Of a stretch of DNA of 64,000 nucleotides, positions 62,363 to 64,000 are shown piece after piece (the first letter of the stretch is position 1; every line of letters begins with the position of its first letter). The stretch is taken from assembly GCA_947168885.1 (NCBI GenBank), contig CAMVNQ010000012.1:1-64000 (forward strand). The letters run 5' to 3'. A program made the translations under genes and the position numbers. The stretch comes from an uncultured Clostridia bacterium (lineage in GTDB: Bacteria; Bacillota; Clostridia; Oscillospirales; Ruminococcaceae). Below the pieces are notes generated by a model, which saw only the letters and a list, made by a program, of their open reading frames with translations, was not told the origin of the DNA and did not search any database.

Positions 62363-62487
62363 ATTTTTATTTAACTCGCTAAGAAGGTATTCTTATGTGT
62401 GGAATTACAACGGATGAATAAATGACAATAAATCTGTGATAAAATAGTAAAATAAATCGAAGTTTGGTGAATTGACAGGAGCGGAAA

Positions 62488-62934
62488 ATGTATATAATAA
62501 AAGCAGATCAGAATCAGATTGAAAATATTGTTGGTATGTCTGTCAGAGCATTTGAAACAGATATGAATGTTGGAGGAAAAAAAGGAGACTGTCCACCTGG
62601 ATTTGATTCTGTAGAATGGCATAGAAAAATGGCTCGAGAGGGGCATTTGTTTCAGGCAATGATAGGAAAAGAACTGGTAGGAGCAGCCGTTGTATTCCCC
62701 GACGAGTCAAAGAGCAGTGTTTACATAGGCAGAATTTTTATTGACAGCATCTATCACAGGAAAGGTTATGGAATACTTTTAATGAAATGCATAGAAAACG
62801 AGTTCTTAGATGTTAGTGAAATCAATCTGGATACACCAGTTTGGAATGTAAGAACGAATGCGTTTTATGAGAAATCAGGATATAAAAAAGTCAGAATTGA
62901 AGATGGTTTTGTTTTCTACCAAAAGAAAAAGTGA
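62488..62934 (+). CDS. GNAT acetyltransferase
   Basis: 148 residues after GACAGGAG. Conserved parts are VYIGRIFIDSIYHRKGYGILLMKCIE (R/K-x-G-Y-G acetyl-CoA loop) and the terminal LDTPVWNVRTNAFYEKSGYKKV, where N-xxxFYxKxGY is the family's C-terminal helix. Complete, cytoplasmic. The acceptor cannot be named. Low GC, like the GNAT fragment before it. Confidence 0.88.
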   Translation: MYIIKADQNQIENIVGMSVRAFETDMNVGGKKGDCPPGFDSVEWHRKMAREGHLFQAMIGKELVGAAVVFPDESKSSVYIGRIFIDSIYHRKGYGILLMKCIENEFLDVSEINLDTPVWNVRTNAFYEKSGYKKVRIEDGFVFYQKKK

Positions 62935-62984
62935 TTATGCATATTGTGCTTATAAATGATCGCAGCAAGCGAAAAATAAAAGGT

Positions 62985-63478
62985 TCAGCGGCTTTGACAG
63001 GCTGAACTTTTGATTTTTATCGAATACGGCTGCGCGGTGTGGGTGTGTCCATATGGGGTGTTTACAGTTGTACTGACGGCGCTATGCCCTAAATCCGCCG
63101 AGACAGTCACGGGGTCAACACCCGCAAAAATTAAGGCAGAAGCGTGAAAATGGCGGTAAGAGTGAATGTCACAGAAGCGTAAACCGTTGTCTTTGCAGAA
63201 TTTCTGGAGCCACTTATACGGATTATTCACGAAAAGCGGCGCCCCGTCATCGGCAACGAACAGTCTGTCGCTCTCGACCCACTTGTCGCCGAGAATCTCC
63301 CTCTGCTTATCCTGCTCGTCTTTGAGTTCGCGGAGCAGGTTTATCACGACCGCCGGGTACTTGGTCGAACGCTGTGATTTTTTAGTCTTTGTAGTATCGG
63401 TGAACATTCCGTGTAGCTTGGTGTAGTTGGAAGTCCTGCGAACGTTTATAACGCCGTTTTCCCAATCAATGTCTCTTG
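62985..63478 (-). pseudogene. Tyrosine recombinase fragment, paralogue of the 51691 integrase
   Basis: The frame opens at RDIDWENGVINVRRTSNYTK with no start codon and continues through MFTDTTKTKKSQRSTKYPAV, DNGLRFCDIHSYRHFHASAL, DPVTVSADLGHSAVSTTVNT. After STTVNTPYGH it leaves the family pattern, so the catalytic Tyr is missing. Arg-1 and the N-terminal domains are missing too. The identity with the other fragment is high by eye. It abuts a conjugation-gene fragment at 63480. Confidence 0.8.
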
Positions 63479-63479
63479 G

Positions 63480-63757
63480 TCAGGGATTTAAGCAGCATAC
63501 AGGACTTGCTCGCGCCATCGAACGTCAAAGGCAAGTCTAAGTTCAAGCTTCTCATGGATAAGCTCCCGGGCGAGCACAAGGCTCGGTGGTTTGCCTGAGC
63601 CGCACTGAACTCTTCTGAACAGGCGATGAACAGTGTTGTGTCAACGGCGATGTCGCGTCTGAACGCTTTTCTCGACAGCGAGCTTGAGCAGATCCTGTGC
63701 TTTGACACCTCGATACAGAACGAACCGTTTATAGTCGTGTCGGATGAATCTGAATAA
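63480..63757 (+). pseudogene. Fragment of a conjugation gene (VirD4/TraG-like coupling protein suspected)
   Basis: A frame without start reads NVKGKSKFKLLMDKLPGEHK then ARWFA, TGA, AALNSSEQAMNSVVSTAMSR then LNAFLDSELEQILCFDTSIQ. The SEQAMNSVVSTAMSRLNAFLDSELEQIL stretch recalls the middle of VirD4/TraG coupling proteins of clostridial conjugative elements; I am not sure of the family. An in-frame TGA and loss of both ends make it a remnant. Confidence 0.5.
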
Positions 63758-63759
63758 TA

Positions 63760-63795
63760 AATACCCAGGCAGCAATTAGTGAAACTGTCTGGGTA
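63760..63795. terminator. Rho-independent terminator
   Basis: AATACCCAGGCAG / CTGTCTGGGTATT stem (one G-T type mismatch) with ATTATT after it. Confidence 0.7.
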
Positions 63796-63903
63796 TTATT
63801 GTGGTCATTACGTCATAATAAAACCTTATCTGGTGTAGGACATGATGATAAATAGGGCCTTCCTGCGAATATTACCGTGTTGGTTTCATGTCAACCTGGA
63901 AAA

Positions 63904-64000
63904 TCAAAATTGCATGGGCATTCCATCTGAAATAAGTCTTTCTCTTGCTTTTATGACTACTTTAGCTTGCTTAACAGATGGTATTCTTCCTGTTTTCTCT
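63904..64000 (-). CDS. C-terminus of an unidentified protein running off the window
   Basis: On the minus strand a frame open at the edge reads EKTGRIPSVKQAKVVIKARE then RLISDGMPMQF and stops at 63904. Only ~31 residues are visible. The basic composition would suit a DNA-binding or transposase end, but I cannot name it. Confidence 0.35.
   Translation of the reverse strand, partial: EKTGRIPSVKQAKVVIKARERLISDGMPMQF

Overview
The window looks like a low-to-mid GC Gram-positive gut or rumen anaerobe of the Ruminococcus / Oscillospiraceae kind. The evidence is a set of lipoproteins sharing one signal peptide and lipobox followed by Thr/Glu-rich linkers, BspA-type leucine-rich repeats, a CBM26-type starch-binding amylase, AMP-ligases with the N-terminal TGYPSIDKPW tag, AGGAGG-type ribosome sites and clostridial mobile elements. 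This assignment is inferred from gene content, not from a marker gene.

Layout. 0-8.3 kb: an ECF sigma factor and its membrane anti-sigma-like partner (minus strand), divergent from a membrane protein and three surface lipoproteins. 8.5-9.3 kb: a RelE/HigB-like toxin with an HTH antitoxin. 9.6-12 kb: an HTH regulator overlapping a transmembrane Ser/Thr kinase. 12.2-24.2 kb: a long co-directional lipid or acyl-transfer cluster: three AMP-ligases, two PlsC acyltransferases, a giant ligase-ACP-PlsC-ACP-PlsC fusion, a HAD phosphatase, an esterase and two truncated tag mini-ORFs. 24.8-30.6 kb: an integrative mobilizable element with a DUF6076 protein, a MobA/MobL relaxase that appears to use an ATT start, a hairpin array containing an IncQ-like oriT core, two small accessory proteins and a large serine recombinase.

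30.6-40.3 kb: a second ECF sigma / anti-sigma-like operon followed by more surface lipoproteins. The first of these has almost the same ~110-bp upstream region as the membrane protein next to the first sigma factor, which suggests a shared sigma-dependent promoter. 40.4-48.2 kb: remnants of a second conjugative element (relaxase C-terminus, DUF4869/HTH pair) mixed with an EFR1 ferredoxin, Nudix and CHAP genes separated by a recurring hairpin repeat, a secreted alpha-amylase, and a decayed second DUF4869 copy. 48.2-48.8 kb: a five-gene tRNA cluster (Glu, His, Tyr, Glu, Ser).

48.9-64 kb is a rearranged accessory zone. It holds a broken DUF1016 gene, an S41 protease, a 17-bp tandem repeat, two truncated copies of one tyrosine integrase family about 11 kb apart, a primase-type zinc finger with an in-frame stop, an excisionase, a truncated S41-like gene joined to a GNAT tail, a secreted HAD phosphatase, CstA, a cupin remnant, a HipA-like kinase flanked by ~100-bp direct repeats, tRNA-3'-end-like scars, a TetR regulator with a clear operator, and three GNATs of which two are fused fragments.

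The most unusual content is the ligase-ACP-acyltransferase cluster with its reiterated N-terminal tag, the oriT hairpin array behind an ATT-start relaxase, and several cassette-like repeat arrangements.
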